Notes under the pieces: generated by a model
Told to the model about the DNA's origin: nothing
The model's database searches: none
The model's input: the letters and a program-made list of their open reading frames with translations, nothing else
Source: Diphasiastrum complanatum
Taxonomy: Eukaryota > Streptophyta > Lycopodiopsida > Lycopodiales > Lycopodiaceae
Assembly: GCA_029204225.1 (NCBI GenBank)
Contig: CM055109.1
Location: 45,419,592 to 45,483,591 of the forward strand
Reading direction: 5' to 3'
DNA length: 64,000 nucleotides
Shown here: one piece after another, positions 43,461-55,602 of the stretch
Layout: each line of letters begins with the position of its first letter
Numbering within the stretch: the stretch's first letter is position 1
Made by a program: the position numbers and the translations under genes

Positions 43461-45300
43461 TCATAATTTGTCGATTTTTATTGTAACGGATTTGCACTCC
43501 TCTATAAAATCATTGGAAAAGTTGCAAAATATAGCTGGTCTTTGTGCTGGTTCCACCATGTTGTGAGCTTTTATGAAATGTCGCTCTTGCTTGCTAATGA
43601 GATTTCTCCATTCCTTGTGATGACCATATGCTGAGGCTTCCACAATTTCTTGCAAAGAATGTCGAATGATGCCATAATATGTGCTACATTTCATATATTA
43701 AAATCTAAATCAGTACTAGAAGTATCTACTATAGTAGCACAAAATTGTGTACTGCATCGAAATCTTACCATGTTATGTGATCTACTCCCCATGCACTTTG
43801 AAGTCATCAACAAATTCACTGGTTGTTTCTATATCATTTGCATATCCGTATTTGAAAATTTATCTTTTCTTAAATATTTCACCATGTTGTCAGCTTTTCC
43901 CAAACTTCTACTTTGAGTAGTCGAGTTGAACCTTGTTTTTCAAAATCTTGAGTTGCAACTATTATCTCTTTCCAAATTGAGTATTGAATTCTGGATTGAG
44001 TATGGTTAAAATCTTCGAGCTTTAGATCCTCCAATGCTCGGTTTTCATGGAATATTTTCTGATTTACCTAAAAGCTTATCATCTTTTTTTATTTAAACTT
44101 GCCCTTTATGTAAGTCTGCTTTTGACAAAACATCCTCTAATCTAAAAATGGCTTGCTTCGAAAATGACTCTGGCTTGGTATTCCATGCAAACAATATGTG
44201 AAAATATATCGATTTTTCTATTATATGCACCTCTGCGTGCAACGTACAAATATGAATATTATAAATAGGAATCGGTAGTACGGGTTTCCAATTTGGATGT
44301 TCTCGATCTCTTGATGTTCATGCACTCCTTGTCATATCTTTTGTTGTCTTCATGTAGTACAGACAAGGGTGCTTTGAATTAGCTCCATGGAAAATATGAA
44401 CATACATTTTAACGTCTTTAGGTCTCCTGCCAAATGCCACTCTATGTTGAAATTGCCACATATAGGAACACTAAGTAGAACTCCCTCCATGTGACTTTTG
44501 ATGATGGTAGGATACGATGCTCTACTAATATTCATGAGAAAATGTCATGATCTTTTTTCAACACCTATAAGAAAAACATAAAATTGTTTTATCAACATAG
44601 AGACGATTATCCATATAGAAACCATGATAGAGCAACTATACCTAAAAAGATGCCAACTACCAAATATCATTCTCTGATTAAACACTGAAGTTGAGGCCTT
44701 GCATGTGTTTTGAATTTGAAAGTGCTCCATTCATGATTGTAAGACTAACTCTCTCCATTTTTTGTCCTTTTACAATTTCATATTCATCTAACAACTATCA
44801 ACTTGTTATATACAATCTATTTGTAATACCATAAAACTATATTATGAATGTTATCAACTGGTTAATGCCAATAAAAAATTGTTGAAATTGTCATAAGGTA
44901 GACATTTTCCTTTCAAGCAATGCACTTGAAATACCCACTATTTTTGGCATGCCTTGGTTTCACATGTCTCTATTTTGAAGATGAAATGGTCATGGGATCG
45001 GAAACTTTTTTACACTCACTTGTGCAAACGCTTCCTTTATCATCTTAAACATTGTGACATATGCTTCTCTATTGATGCTAGAAAAATCACATGCCCCCTG
45101 AACTAATGCAATGTCCAGTACTTTTCCAACTTCATTCATGATGCTACCAGTAATTGAAGTCTTAAGTTTTTTTCATTCTGCTATTGTTTAACATTGACTT
45201 CAAAGACTTAGCACTCAAGATAGTACCTAATGATTTTCGATTGAAAATCTCATCGACCAAATGGTCTTCAAAAACCAATGTAGATCCGCATAGCAAATAT
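43461..45300 (-). pseudogene. family T transposase, copy B
   Basis: Read on the minus strand. An N-terminal part near 45150-45000 gives EVGKVLDIALVQGACDFSS and NREAYVTMFKMIKEAFAQ, comparable in layout to copy C. The middle has KSHMEGVLLSVPICGNFN, IEWHLAGDLKTLKCMF near 44420 and, after a shift, HGANSKHPCLYYMKTTKD (second cysteine lost). Then come HICTLHAEVHIIEKSIYFH and RLEDVLSKADLHKGQV. The C-terminal frame (43694-43461) reads HSLQEIVEASAYGHHKEWR and MVEPAQRPAIFCNF. Many stops. It is the only copy with the C-terminal end. Confidence 0.6.
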
Positions 45301-45302
45301 CA

Positions 45303-45323
45303 TCTTCAGAAAGAAAAAAAAAA
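45303..45323. repeat. poly(A) tract
   Basis: A run of about 20 A residues in AGAAAGAAAAAAAAAAAA context, between copy B and copia-6. Confidence 0.8.
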
Positions 45324-45447
45324 AAAAAAAAGATATCAGTAAAGATTTGGATACACATTGTATTGATTGCTAAAATTCAAGGAAGTGGAAATAAATAACT
45401 GATAGAACTAGTGAATGCATTGAATCAAGAAGTTCAAACAATAGGAG

Positions 45448-45849
45448 ATGGCTAGGGAAATGCTTAAGAGCAAGGGTTTTCCAAATACTTTTTGGGTAGA
45501 AGCATGCAACACAGCTACTCATATCTTGAATCGATGTCCTACAAAGTTCGTGGAGGGTAAGACACCTTACGAAGCTTTTACTGGAAAGAAACCTAATGTT
45601 TCTCATTTACGAGTATTTGGTTGTGGTGCTTACGCTCATGTGCCTGATGAAAAACAAAAGAAGCTAGATGCAAAAGTTGTTAAGTGTATTTTCCTTGGAT
45701 ATGATGAAAGAGCCAAGGCATACAAGATGCAGTATGACACAGATGCACAAAAGATCGTGATTTCCAGAGATGCTACTTTTGATGAGATGGGTCAAAATGA
45801 CCAAATAAAATTGACAATTGATTTCTTTGATGATAAAGCCAAAGTATAG
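45448..45849 (+). pseudogene. copia-6 integrase, C-terminal half
   Basis: The frame is open for 133 residues: GFPNTFWVEACNTATHILNRC, then KTPYEAFTGKKPNVSHLRVF and CIFLGYDERAKAYK. This is the copia integrase C-terminal region after the third acidic residue. The catalytic core is missing upstream of 45440. A stop at 45847 separates it from the RT linker. Confidence 0.85.
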
Positions 45850-45908
45850 GTGAAGAAAGAAGTTGGTGTTGATATGGAAGAGCCAATGGAAAAAAGACAG
45901 GGTTAATA

Positions 45909-46861
45909 ATGAGACTCCTAAGTGAGCAGGAAGAGCTTAGGAGATCAAGCAGAAATCGAAAACCTCCAGCTCGACTAGAGATGAATCTAGCCCTAATGGG
46001 ATCCATGTTAACGGCTCAAGAACCTAAAACTTACAACGAAGCAAAAGAACAAAAGGAGTGGCGTGCAGCTATGGAAACAGAAATGGAGGCTATATCGAAG
46101 AACAAAACGTGGAACTTGGTTGAGCTACCTAATGGTAAGATGCCTATCACATGTAAGTGGATCAACAAGATGAAGTATGGAGCGGATGGGCAACTCAACA
46201 AGTACAAGGCATGACTAGTTGCAAGAGGTTTTGAGTAGCAGGAAGGTATAGACTTTGAGGAGACCTTCGCACCTGTAGCCAAAATGGTAACTATTCGTTC
46301 TATCATTGCAATTTCTGCTTTCTGTGGTTGGAAATCAAGCAAATGGACGACAAATCTGCTTTTCTTAATAGAGTGTTGGATGAGGAGGTATATTTAGAGC
46401 AACCTCAAGGGTTTGTTGAGCCAGGGAGAGATCATTTGGTTTGTAAACTCAACAAAGCCTTATATGGATTGAAGCAAGCACCACGAGCGTGGTATTCTTG
46501 CATTGATGAACACTTCAAGTAAAGGGGAATGGTAAAGAGTGATGTTGATCCTAATCTTTACATTCTTAGGCAAAACTCAACTATAGTGTTCATTGTCCTC
46601 TATGTCGATGATTTGATTATTACAGGAAGTAATATTGGCTTAATTGATGAAATCAAATCATACCTTTCCAATACCTTTGACATGAGCAATTTAGGACTGA
46701 TGCATTATTGTCTTGGTATTGAAGTTTGGCAAAAGGAAAATAGTCTATTGTATAAGTTCAATATGCAGGATTGCAAGTCACTAAGTACTCCAATGGAGGC
46801 CAATACCAAACTTTCTGCATTTGATAAAGCCGAGAAAGTTGATGCATACTTATATAGGTAG
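45909..46861 (+). pseudogene. copia-6 reverse transcriptase
   Basis: The linker ends in RRSSRNRKPPARL. RT begins EWRAAMETEMEAISKNKTWN and CKWINKMKYGADGQ. TGA at 46213 and TAG at 46236 are followed by EGIDFEETFAPVAKM and, after a shift near 46325, KSAFLNRVLDEEVYLEQPQG. YGLKQAPRAWY is intact near 46480, a TAA follows at 46520, and the catalytic LYVDDLIITG near 46600 and NLGLMHYCLGIEVWQ are intact. A shift near 46800 precedes the RNase H part. Confidence 0.88.
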
Positions 46862-47440
46862 TTAGTGAGCACTTTAATCTATTTGACACACACACATCCT
46901 GATATTGCTTATGATGCTGGTGTGGTAAGTCAATTTATGTAAGAACCTAGTCAGACTCACTGGAAAGCTGCTAAACGTCTTGAAGTATGATCAGTCTGAA
47001 GCCCTGATGTTAGTAGTAGGTTATACAGATGCTGATTGGGCAGGAAAAATTGATGATAGACGATCTACCAATGGTCATACATTTAGCTATGGTACAGTTG
47101 CTATTTCTTGGAACAGCAAGAAGCAACCTACAGTAGCCTTATCTTCGACGAAAGCTGAGTATCGTGCACTTAGCAATGCTACACAAGAGGTAATATGGCT
47201 ACGAAGATACTTACTGATTTGGGTGGATGCTACAACTGTATATTGCCCAAAAAAAGCTGTATCCATCTTGCCAGACACCCAATTCTACATGCTCGAACAA
47301 AACACATTGAGAGGTGTATCTTGTGGTCAAAACTTGATTCAATTTTCACCCTTCATTTTTCCATATCATATGGAACATTCCATCTAAGTTGTCAAGCTCT
47401 TATAGATACACTTACCCTAATCAACACAAATCATGATTAA
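46862..47440 (+). pseudogene. copia-6 RNase H
   Basis: The frame from 46980 shows VVGYTDADWAGKIDD, AISWNSKKQPTVALSS and KAEYRALSNATQEVIWLRR, the standard copia RNase H with both acidic residues. A shift near 47210 leads to RHPILHARTKHIER near 47270, the end of the enzyme. No LTR start was recognised after it, although a purine-rich AAAAGGAGAG occurs near 47495. Confidence 0.85.
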
Positions 47441-50207
47441 TAAAAAGTGCTCTTATGTGCTACTTACTTTCTTTCTTAGGACTTGTAAGATCTTAAAAGG
47501 AGAGTATCAATTGGGTATAGACTTTGATTTTGAAGTTTTTGTATTTTTGTAAACACTTCTAGTTATCAGTCAGGCAAGAGAAATTGTGGCTAGGATCTTG
47601 TGTTGTAATACCATGTCAAAAAGCTTGGTCATTCAATCGAATGGGCCCAACAGTTAGATCTGATCTGAGCCTCCTAAATGTACAAGGACCCACAAAAACA
47701 TTGGTGCCAAGGGACACCACACATTTTTCAATACTTCCTACATATAACTCGTTGTAATTGCTTGTATGGGCCCAATGAGGATTTTATTGCCTTCATGTGG
47801 CAAGTGCACTACCACACCCCCAACAAGACTAGTTCATAATATGTGTCAACTTTAATATCATTCTTTAACGCATGTCCTCATTCTTTTCCTCCAAATCTAT
47901 GCAACTAGATCATAGCATGGCTATCTACGAACAATTATCATTGCATAGATTTGTTGCTCAAAGTCAATTCTAGACATTCGAGGGAGTTAGTTAACCTCAG
48001 TATCCCCCATTGTAGTCGAGTTGGATAAGAGTGTGTTTTAATATGGCCAAGGACCCCTAAGCTTGAATCTCGATTTTGTACATGGAACATGGAGATGTAG
48101 GCAAAATTGGCTTAGCCTCTACATGTGGATGTATTGTATAAATATATTGCATAATGATGTTAATGCCAAAATAAGCCGCATCTCTAAAATTTGGTATTTA
48201 ACATGAGGGCTCCAGCCTTTGTTTAAGTCGCCAAGATATGCTAAACTTGATATTTTGCCTCATATCAAAATGAATCCTACAACATTATCCTACTAAATTT
48301 GCATGGTACCTCCATCATAAGTAATTGGTGGAAATTTTGACATGGCATCTTGTATTGTTGGGACGTACAAATCTTGTTTATAATGAAGGTTTGTGATTAT
48401 GAAGACGTGTAATAAACTCAAAGGAAGACCCATAGTCTTCTACTAGAAGCAATATGCATGGTTCCATGAATGATGTACAAACTAATCTTGGATGCCACCT
48501 CATCTATAACATACTAATTTGAGTTTGTGCACATGTTCCGAAGCCCAAAACCATGACTATGAAAAAACGTAAATCCCCTCTTTCTCCTCCTCATATGCTC
48601 TTTGAATTATCAATATGACAATTTACAAGCCAAGGTATGCATAATATAAATTCGCTTGTCCAAGATTTCAAAGAACCATGATGTGGTCATGATGGCTAAT
48701 AAGAACATTACTTGTTACCCGTTGGGTGCATGGTTTGACTCTCAAGAGCCCTCTATTAAAAGCTCTAAATCCAAAGTTGGTCATGGGCGAAGTGGATAAG
48801 GGTGAAGTGCAATTAGAAAAAATTGGCTTGCAAAATGGAATTCATAGGATTAACACAATATAGAAAATATCTGGGCTTTTAATATATGAAAGACAAGTTA
48901 TGCACAAAAAAGGCATGGGAATCCATTATAGACTATACCCAAGTACCTAGTAAGGCACCATATACAGAATGGACTATATCGTTTCCTTAAGAGCTTCAAA
49001 ACGTGTTAAGCTAATAAGTCACCAAATATAGAATTAAATAATTCATGTCAAAAACTTCCATTGAAGTCCCTCTTCCACACGTTGAAAGGGAAAACAAAAA
49101 CAAACAAAAAAAAACCAATACAGTTTGAAGTCGTCCTTGCTCTACAATAGTTACTTTGAAAAGGCAATATTTATAACAAAGACTTACCAATCAATAATTC
49201 TAACTGGCGTCTTTCTACCTGAAGATTTTTTATGTCAACCTTTACCTTCATTTTTTTGTATGAGCTACTAAGTTTCTCATATTGAGATTTAGAAGTTTTT
49301 TCCTGATTAATTTTTCTTTGTCGCTAGATTAAAATTAGCATATTGTTTGAGACTTCATTGGTGCTTCATGACAACAAGTCAACCCAAACTAACAAGCAAG
49401 CATACAACAACATATCCACTTTCAAACATGAAAATGCAAAAACATAGCACACCAATACCTTAAATCTTATTTTGAGATTTCAAAGCTATATGTGCAAGCC
49501 AACTTTGTGAAGTATGCACATAAAATTCAAAGCCATCAACTCCATGCATAGGATGATGGATTATGCTTCCCCTCTCATTACATGGATGTCCAATAATAGG
49601 TGAGACTCACAAGCACTCACACAAGACATATTCAATAAGGTTGTATATGTACATGTAGAGCAAGATGCCATGGCCATATGATTTGTCACATCTGCAAAAA
49701 CAATCGACCATGAAGTAAGCTAATTGGAGTCTTCTTTTGTTGGTCGAGGTGGAAAGCCGATTGATCAAATTCTAGAATATCATCAACCAAATGGTAACAA
49801 AGCATAAATTCTCCAAGTTCTCTTCAAATAGCACAATCACAAGCCTTTCTCAAAGACTAGCTAGCTAGTAGAGTCCAACAGCATCACCCAATCAGTCAAA
49901 ACACAAGCTTCACTTAATTGTTCATGATAATTAGTGTAGAAACAACATTGTACATACTCCTTTCCAACTTAATTGTTTATAGATTTGAAGATTTTTCCAT
50001 TTATATACCATCAAGCTCATTACAACAAGAACCGAGTAGTGATTTAAGCTCCTTGTGCATTGTCTTTCAAAATGAACATAAAAAGATATTTTTAGCTCGT
50101 TTTACTTTACAATATGAAGCTCGAATGGCCTCTGAATTGTCAAACTAATGCCAACTTAGATTTAAAGGTTGAAATTCAAAAACTATGTGAACGGATTCAG
50201 AGTCACT
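47441..50207. other. unassigned AT-rich DNA
   Basis: Nearly 2.8 kb with no reading frame of recognisable content on either strand except a short plus-strand frame at 49918-50148. No LTR ends, terminal repeats or RNA gene were identified. Confidence 0.5.
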
Positions 50208-50235
50208 AGGCCCTTTTTGGACTCAAAAAGGGCCT
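50208..50235. repeat. palindromic left end of family T copy C
   Basis: AGGCCCTTTTTG (50208-50219) and its exact complement CAAAAAGGGCCT (50224-50235) are separated by GACT. Confidence 0.92.
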
Positions 50236-50239
50236 CTTC
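50224..50239 (+). repeat. left terminal inverted repeat, copy C
   Basis: CAAAAAGGGCCTCTTC, the exact complement of 55603-55618. Confidence 0.75.
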
Positions 50240-50275
50240 CTTGCCTAAACAAGTTTTCTAATCATAATTGATTTA

Positions 50276-51110
50276 GTGCTAATCAATCCAATGATACACC
50301 TTTCACTATATTTCAGAAGACAATGTATGGCTTACAACGAAAGCGTAAGAGTCTCAATGGATCAGCAAGCACAAAAAGAAAACAATATGAGACTCGAATT
50401 AGAAGTTTTGGCACTAGGTGGTGGTGCCAGTAAAATATGTATAAGAGTCACAAAAGAGTTCTTGCAAAAGACGGTTGGAAAAGATTTTACTAGCGAAAAA
50501 TATATGAAGGGTAAAGATTTAATGAAAGTTGTGAAAGATGAAACAAGTGATTCAATTCGCTTGAGAATCTCAAAAAAGCTAGTCCACAAGTCCAAGTCGA
50601 ATCCTAATGTTAAAGAGATGGTGTATGCATGCGACCAAGGAGGTTTGAGTCGCAAGGGATATAGAGCTTTAAAGAAGTTTATGAAATGCTTTGACAATAA
50701 AGGATTACAACGCCATCAGATAATACCTAGTTATAAACTTGTTGAATCTACCAAACGAGAATGCAATTCAATTTTGGTCTCTAAGTTGGGAGAATTTTTG
50801 CATATTGAGGATTCTTTTACAATAACCAATAAGAATAAAGGACCTCTGGTTTTTTTCCATTATCACCAAGGCAACAGTATATTCTTGGATTTGAAAAAGG
50901 TCCAAGCGACATTACGAAGTTAAAACAAATGGTAAGAACATTTCTTGAAGATTCTGGTTTCCATTTGTATGCTTCTCTTCAACTAATATGTCCTTGTCCG
51001 TTTTTGTTATCAAAATTTGGTTTTGTAGATTGTGGAGGTGAACTTATATTTGTTATTAAGTTAGATGAAGCAGAAATCATAAAAGGGCGTAATTTTGATG
51101 AACCATGAAT
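50276..51110 (+). pseudogene. family T transposase N-terminal half, copy C
   Basis: An open frame to 50923 with no known domain. The first ATG of the coding part is probably at 50328 (MAYNESVRVSMDQQ). It contains LEVLALGGGASKICIRVT, then KEMVYACDQGGLSRKGYRAL and a LVESTKRECNSI segment. A shift near 50890 continues it with GPSDITKLKQMVRTFLED and SGFHLYASLQLICPCPF up to about 51110. The SRKGYRAL-type segment followed by a short I-P-S-Y-K loop resembles the N-terminal layout of several uncharacterised eukaryotic transposases. Copy B has a comparable segment. The D-L-K and C-x2-C middle is not present here. Confidence 0.5.
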
Positions 51111-51182
51111 TGCAACAGTTTGTTGGCGAAAGTGATTCTTAAGAATTTAGTGTGCAATCTGAAAATCACATGTGGTGGATAG

Positions 51183-51605
51183 TTGCATTTGAAGTTCACA
51201 AGGAGTCTCGTGACTAACGCAAGAAGTCTTGATAAGTCTTTGGCCCACTACATTGGGATGTTCTCAAACAACTTTATTTTTTGCTTCAACAACAAGTATA
51301 GTCTAAATGGACCGACGGAGATTCTAAAATGCAAAACAATGTCCAAGCACATTGCAGAGGTAGAGTTGTCGCCATCAGTGCCAAAGGCTTATTGTGTCCT
51401 TCGAAGACCAATACTGAATGATTTATTCCCCAAATTCAAGTCTCGACTCATTCTCTCAGGTTTAATTGGCCCTCATGAGAATGAGAGTAATGCTCCGCAA
51501 TTAGCATTAGAGATGCTAAAAACAGTTATACATATAAGAAGAGCAATCAAAGAATGTGATGTCTACCCTGAAAGGAAAGGGACCGCAGTTGAATATAGTG
51601 TGTAA
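51183..51605 (+). pseudogene. unknown frame in family T copy C
   Basis: It encodes about 130 residues without a convincing ATG start: HLKFTRSLVTNARSLDKSLA, LNGPTEILKCKTMSKHIAE, then PHENESNAPQLALEMLKTV. It looks protein-like and is in the same direction as the transposase half upstream, so it may be a later exon of that gene. I do not recognise it and found no counterpart in copies A or B. Confidence 0.4.
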
Positions 51606-51674
51606 TAACTTGTTGATGTGAATAAAGACATCCTTGTTTCTTTTTCATCTTTCTCAGTTATCTGTTGTAGGTAG

Positions 51675-51895
51675 ATCGAACCAGCCCTGGGTCGTGCCCT
51701 GCGGTGAAAATCACGCCAAGGCGAGACCTTGGCCACTTGGTCAAACTGGCCCAGGTCACGCCATGGCATGATTTTCATGCCAAGGCATGACCCAGTGCAC
51801 TTTGATCATGCCAAGGTCAAAGAGGCCAGTTTAACCAGGTCAAAGCGGCCCTGGTCGCGCCTTGACATGATTTTCACACCAAGGGCTATAAAAAA
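51675..51895. repeat. degenerate repeat cluster with GATTTTCA-CCAAGG core
   Basis: Three related blocks near 51690, 51752 and 51848 share the pattern GTC-CGCC-TG-CATGATTTTCA followed by GCCAAGG. The middle block is partly palindromic (GCCATGGCATG). GC content is higher than in the flanks. Confidence 0.7.
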
Positions 51896-52324
51896 AATAG
51901 TTCTAAAATATGCTCCCATTCATGTATATTCCTAGCAAGTTGGTGCTTTTGCATAATACTGAAATGGAAATCTGTGCATTCACATAGTACTAAAATAAAA
52001 AAACTTTGCATTCACATAAACTTGAAATCAGATATTAAACCCAAAATCTTCTGTATATTAATTTTGCATTTGTACAATGAATTTGAGTCCCAGATGGACG
52101 TCCAAATTTATTGTCTCCTTAATCCTCTGGCAAGGTGAAGATCCTTAGGTAGTATTGTGACTCTCTTTCTATGCACGACACACAAAAAGGTGTCTTCAAA
52201 AAGCTGTGTCGCGTACATTTCCAAGGCCTCTTGAATTGCCGACATAGCCTCTACCGTAACCCTGAACCCCAAGGAGTATTCATCTATTAATTCTTTACAA
52301 GCCTCACCATCAGGGCCCTGGGTA

Positions 52325-53265
52325 TCAAAAATTTGACAGATTTCTGATATTTTCTGATTTCGTTGAACTAGTTAGGAATTCTGCACTTCCTACATGGTAG
52401 AGGAGGTGGCGACTGCATCCTACGCAGCTCATTTCCAACCCAAGGTGTTGCGCATGGGGCCAGGCTACCCCTGCCACGCTCTGGGGGCCTACTTGGCCAG
52501 CCGCTGCCGGCACGTGCGGCGGCGGCGATTCCAAGGTGGCGGCGGAGGTGGCGGCAACGGCGGTGGAGGCAATGGTTCCTGTGGTAGTAGAGGCATAGCT
52601 TTCTAACAGGCCCTTTTCTTTTTGGCTTTGAGGGTGCCACCTTGTCTCTTCTTCAGAACCGACTAGCAGTGACATCATGGGCCCCATTACAAGCACCTGA
52701 CTTGGAGGTGACACAGTGGGCGTAGTATCACACGATGGGTGCAGTATCACACGATGGGTGTAGTATCACCTGAATTGTCGAATTCTGTTGTGTTCGTTGA
52801 CGTCACTGGTGGAAAGGGGTCGAAGAACACATCAGTGAAGCTTGGCAATGGTCCCAATGCCACAAGCTCTTGGTCCAGGAATGTCATTGTCTCTTCTCGC
52901 TGGCTTGGCATGGGGGAAGAGCTTCTATGTCGTTGTTGCTCCTACTCATGCTCCTGCCCTGCTAGCGCATTGACCATTTTGGCTGCTTGGTCTTGTTGTT
53001 CCAACATAATCGTGTCTGCTGGCTTGTCTTAAATCTTGGACGTCCTGGTGGACACCCTGAACATGTGGCTCGGGTTGGGGCTGAGTGGCGTCATCGTCCT
53101 GAACACCTCTTGGGCTGCCACTTCTATTGCGGCTCCTGCTCTCGGTCCTGCTTTTGCTCCTGCATCTCTTGTCTCCTCAATTGCATCTAGTACATCCTAA
53201 TGGAGCAATGCTAGCACTCTAAGATCTCTCGTTGTTTGTTTGGTCTGTGCCATATCCTCCGACAT
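52325..53265 (-). pseudogene. Ala/Pro/Ser-rich unknown sequence with H3-tail-like start
   Basis: On the minus strand an ATG at 53265 opens MSEDMAQTKQTTRDLRVL and is closed by TAG at 53197-53199. The frame then reads AIEETRDAGAKAGPRAGAA and continues, with stops, into PSQREETMTFLDQELVALG. The segment 52500-52600 is a GGC-rich triplet tract, read as Ala/Pro/Thr-rich protein or Gly-rich on the other strand. I see no catalytic domain. It could be the gag-like start of a retroelement nested in family T, or unrelated. Confidence 0.35.
52723..52770. repeat. 19-bp minisatellite, about 2.5 units
   Basis: The unit AGTATCACACGATGGGTG plus one variable base repeats at 52723, 52742 and, partially, 52761. 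Confidence 0.92.
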
Positions 53266-53960
53266 TGGTGGTTAGCAAATTAACACCTATGAGACAAAGC
53301 ACGAAACAGCACGCACAATAGGGGAAACACACTCTTTGACACTCAAGGTATGAAGTGGTGAAATGAGGACCCAAGCACCCTTACATAGTGAATTAACTAT
53401 TTATAATAAGTGCCCCTGGCTTTTTTTCAAATATAGTATATTCATGTATTGACGCATGAGTAGAGACTTCATTGCATGCTAGCGAAGACCTTCAAACAAA
53501 CCTGATTAAAAACCACGATTACTGTGGAATCAATAAGATGCATATCATAAAACATTAAATTGAAACCCTAACAAACTGCTTCAAAATTTACAGCCTACCA
53601 ACCTTATTTAAAGATCCATGAATCTACTAAAAGGCATTTGAAATGTGACAACGGAAGAATTCAGATATGTGAGTGATAATTTGAACAAAGTATGAAAACA
53701 CATATCCAAATATAGAAAGCCATGTTACTCAAATGATGCTCGTTGTTGCCATGACATGAGTTCATTAATAATTGTGCTTTCAACATTTCATTACTTAAAA
53801 TCTTTGACTCCCATTGGACTCCTATTGTCCCTGAATCTAAAAATGAAACACATTTCTGATCTTTTTTGGCTCATCTCCTGATCTGCAAAACCAAGCACAA
53901 AATCTCAATAATCCTTCTACATACATTCAATATTCCTATGTAAAATTCAAGAATGTGATT
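53266..53960. other. unassigned segment inside family T copy C
   Basis: No recognisable coding content. It lies between the Ala/Pro-rich segment and the 3' side of the accessory gene. Confidence 0.4.
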
Positions 53961-53969
53961 TAATGTCGA

Positions 53970-55160
53970 GACTTACATTTGTCCGTTAAAATTGAAGACA
54001 AAATTTGCTGGCACATCAGCAAAAGTCAATCCAAGCATAGGCCGAAGATCTTCTAGACTACACTCACTATTGATATGAACTTCTCGCATTTCATCGTGGG
54101 GCAAATGTGTGGATATTTCTACTTCTTGTTGATTCATCTCAGCATCCAAGGCATCTCATCGGCCATGAGCAAACTTGTATCGCCTATAAATGAAACTTAA
54201 GAAGCATGTTTGACGTGAAATATGATATATTATGATCATTGTTTGACAAGAGAGCTTGCACCTTATTAAATCTTCTTTGTGCTCCACTTCCTTTGAATAC
54301 CATGCGACAAGTATGTTATCCAACAGTGATGAATATATGTTGCTTTCCAAGCCCACATGGTGTTTGTTTTCCTAAAGGGAATCGCCTAAAATATGGCAAC
54401 AAATACAGTGTTCGACACAGATGGTCGTTTGAATACGAATGTTCGCTTCATATTCCCAGTAATCTTTTTGAGAAGTTGCCTCTTTGTTAATTCAATAGTC
54501 GATTGGTTAACATATGGCCACTCATGAGAATCGATCGTAGGCTCAGAAAGTGGTACTGATTTGCCATGGCCCAAGTTTTTTTTTGGAACTTCGTATATGT
54601 GATCGTAAAAGAAAATGCCCATTTTGATAAGAGCATAAGATGTCAACCCACTGAATATCAGTTCTCCATATTTGGCGTGTATGGTGGAGAACTTTTCAGT
54701 AAAGGACTTCACGTTTTGTCAGTCGAAGCTATTTGAAGGAAAGACATCTGCACCAAACATTAATACAATATTATTTTCCACTACAAAGACGTAATAATAA
54801 TTCAAACATAATATGTACATGAGAATAAAAGAGGTGGGACTTAAAATGTGACATTATGCTTCTATCAGCAACTGCCACATCCAATAAAATATCTCGACGC
54901 ATGTATAAGTGTTGCACTTTGGCAAGGTATTCGCCATTTTGGTTGATCTTCCTGAAATCGTAGATCCTTCCTTTTCAATTATAGTCTTGGTTGTTTCGCT
55001 TCGTCGTTGCAACCTTGTGAGTTCCTTTGCCCGAGGGTTGCATTTAAACCCAATCAAAAGTTGAGAATTTATGAGGCACCCAATGTTCATTGGAATCTTT
55101 GATGTGTGCAACAATGGACGCTAGTTGATTCTTGGACTTCCTTGATTGACGAAAGGCCAT
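53970..55160 (-). pseudogene. family T accessory gene, copy C (unknown function)
   Basis: It starts at ATG 55160 (MAFRQSRKSKNQLASIV). Exon 1 reads EHWVPHKFSTFDWV, a stop, then MQPSGKGTH, another stop, and GRIYDFRKIN and VQHLYMRRDI. These align in order with copy A (LWVPRKYSKNSWV, ARILDFR, VQHVYMHSEI). An acceptor TTTGGTGCAG at about 54745 corresponds exactly to copy A's intron; the donor has changed from GTGAGT to GTCACA. Exon 2 (54712-54386) has KMGIFFYDHIYEVPKKN and DSHEWPYVN. A final block near 54110-53975 gives EMREVHINSECSLEDLR and FVFNFNGQM. Function unknown; transposon context suggests a helper of transposition. Confidence 0.6.
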
Positions 55161-55602
55161 AATGGATGATGTAATGATAAAGTGGGATAAGCAAAATAGT
55201 GTGTAAGAGGTTCAAATAAGGAAGGTCAACAATAATGAAAAAAATAGAATATTTGTTGAGAAAGAAAGAGACATAGAGACTTGTGAGCATTCAAAATTTG
55301 AAATGAAGACTAGGCTCGCTTAGCATATGGTTGCTAGTAGATAGACAAGCTAATTGATGGTGTAGTCTAGATAATAGGTGTACTTATTCTTGCAAGCTAA
55401 GTATTGATCTAGTTGATGTTAACTTGTAGGAGTAGTTATTCGTTTATGTAAGGTTAATGGAGAATTAATGTTAGAGGTGTACTATGTGCACATTTGATTT
55501 AATCTGCACCATTGAATATTCCATGCCATATGGACCATTCTTTCTCAGCTGTCAATATTTTTATTGGTACGTGTGTCATCATTAACACTAATTATAGTTA
55601 GT

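Larger units (their letters stand above)
45448..47440 (+). mobile_element. Ty1/copia integrase-to-RNase H remnant (copia-6)
   Basis: A plus-strand copia polyprotein from mid-integrase to RNase H without gag, protease or recognisable LTRs. It is the best-preserved RT in the window. Confidence 0.85.

Noticed and set aside
47480-47520. Polypurine tract and LTR start for copia-6
   Set aside because: AAAAGGAGAG is followed by TATC, not TG, and no matching LTR was found.
52394-52606. Gly-rich frame on the plus strand
   Set aside because: Product of a GGC triplet tract; the opposite frame is equally open and neither shows a domain.
54239-54490. Plus-strand frame of 83 residues
   Set aside because: Shadow of the family T accessory gene on the minus strand.
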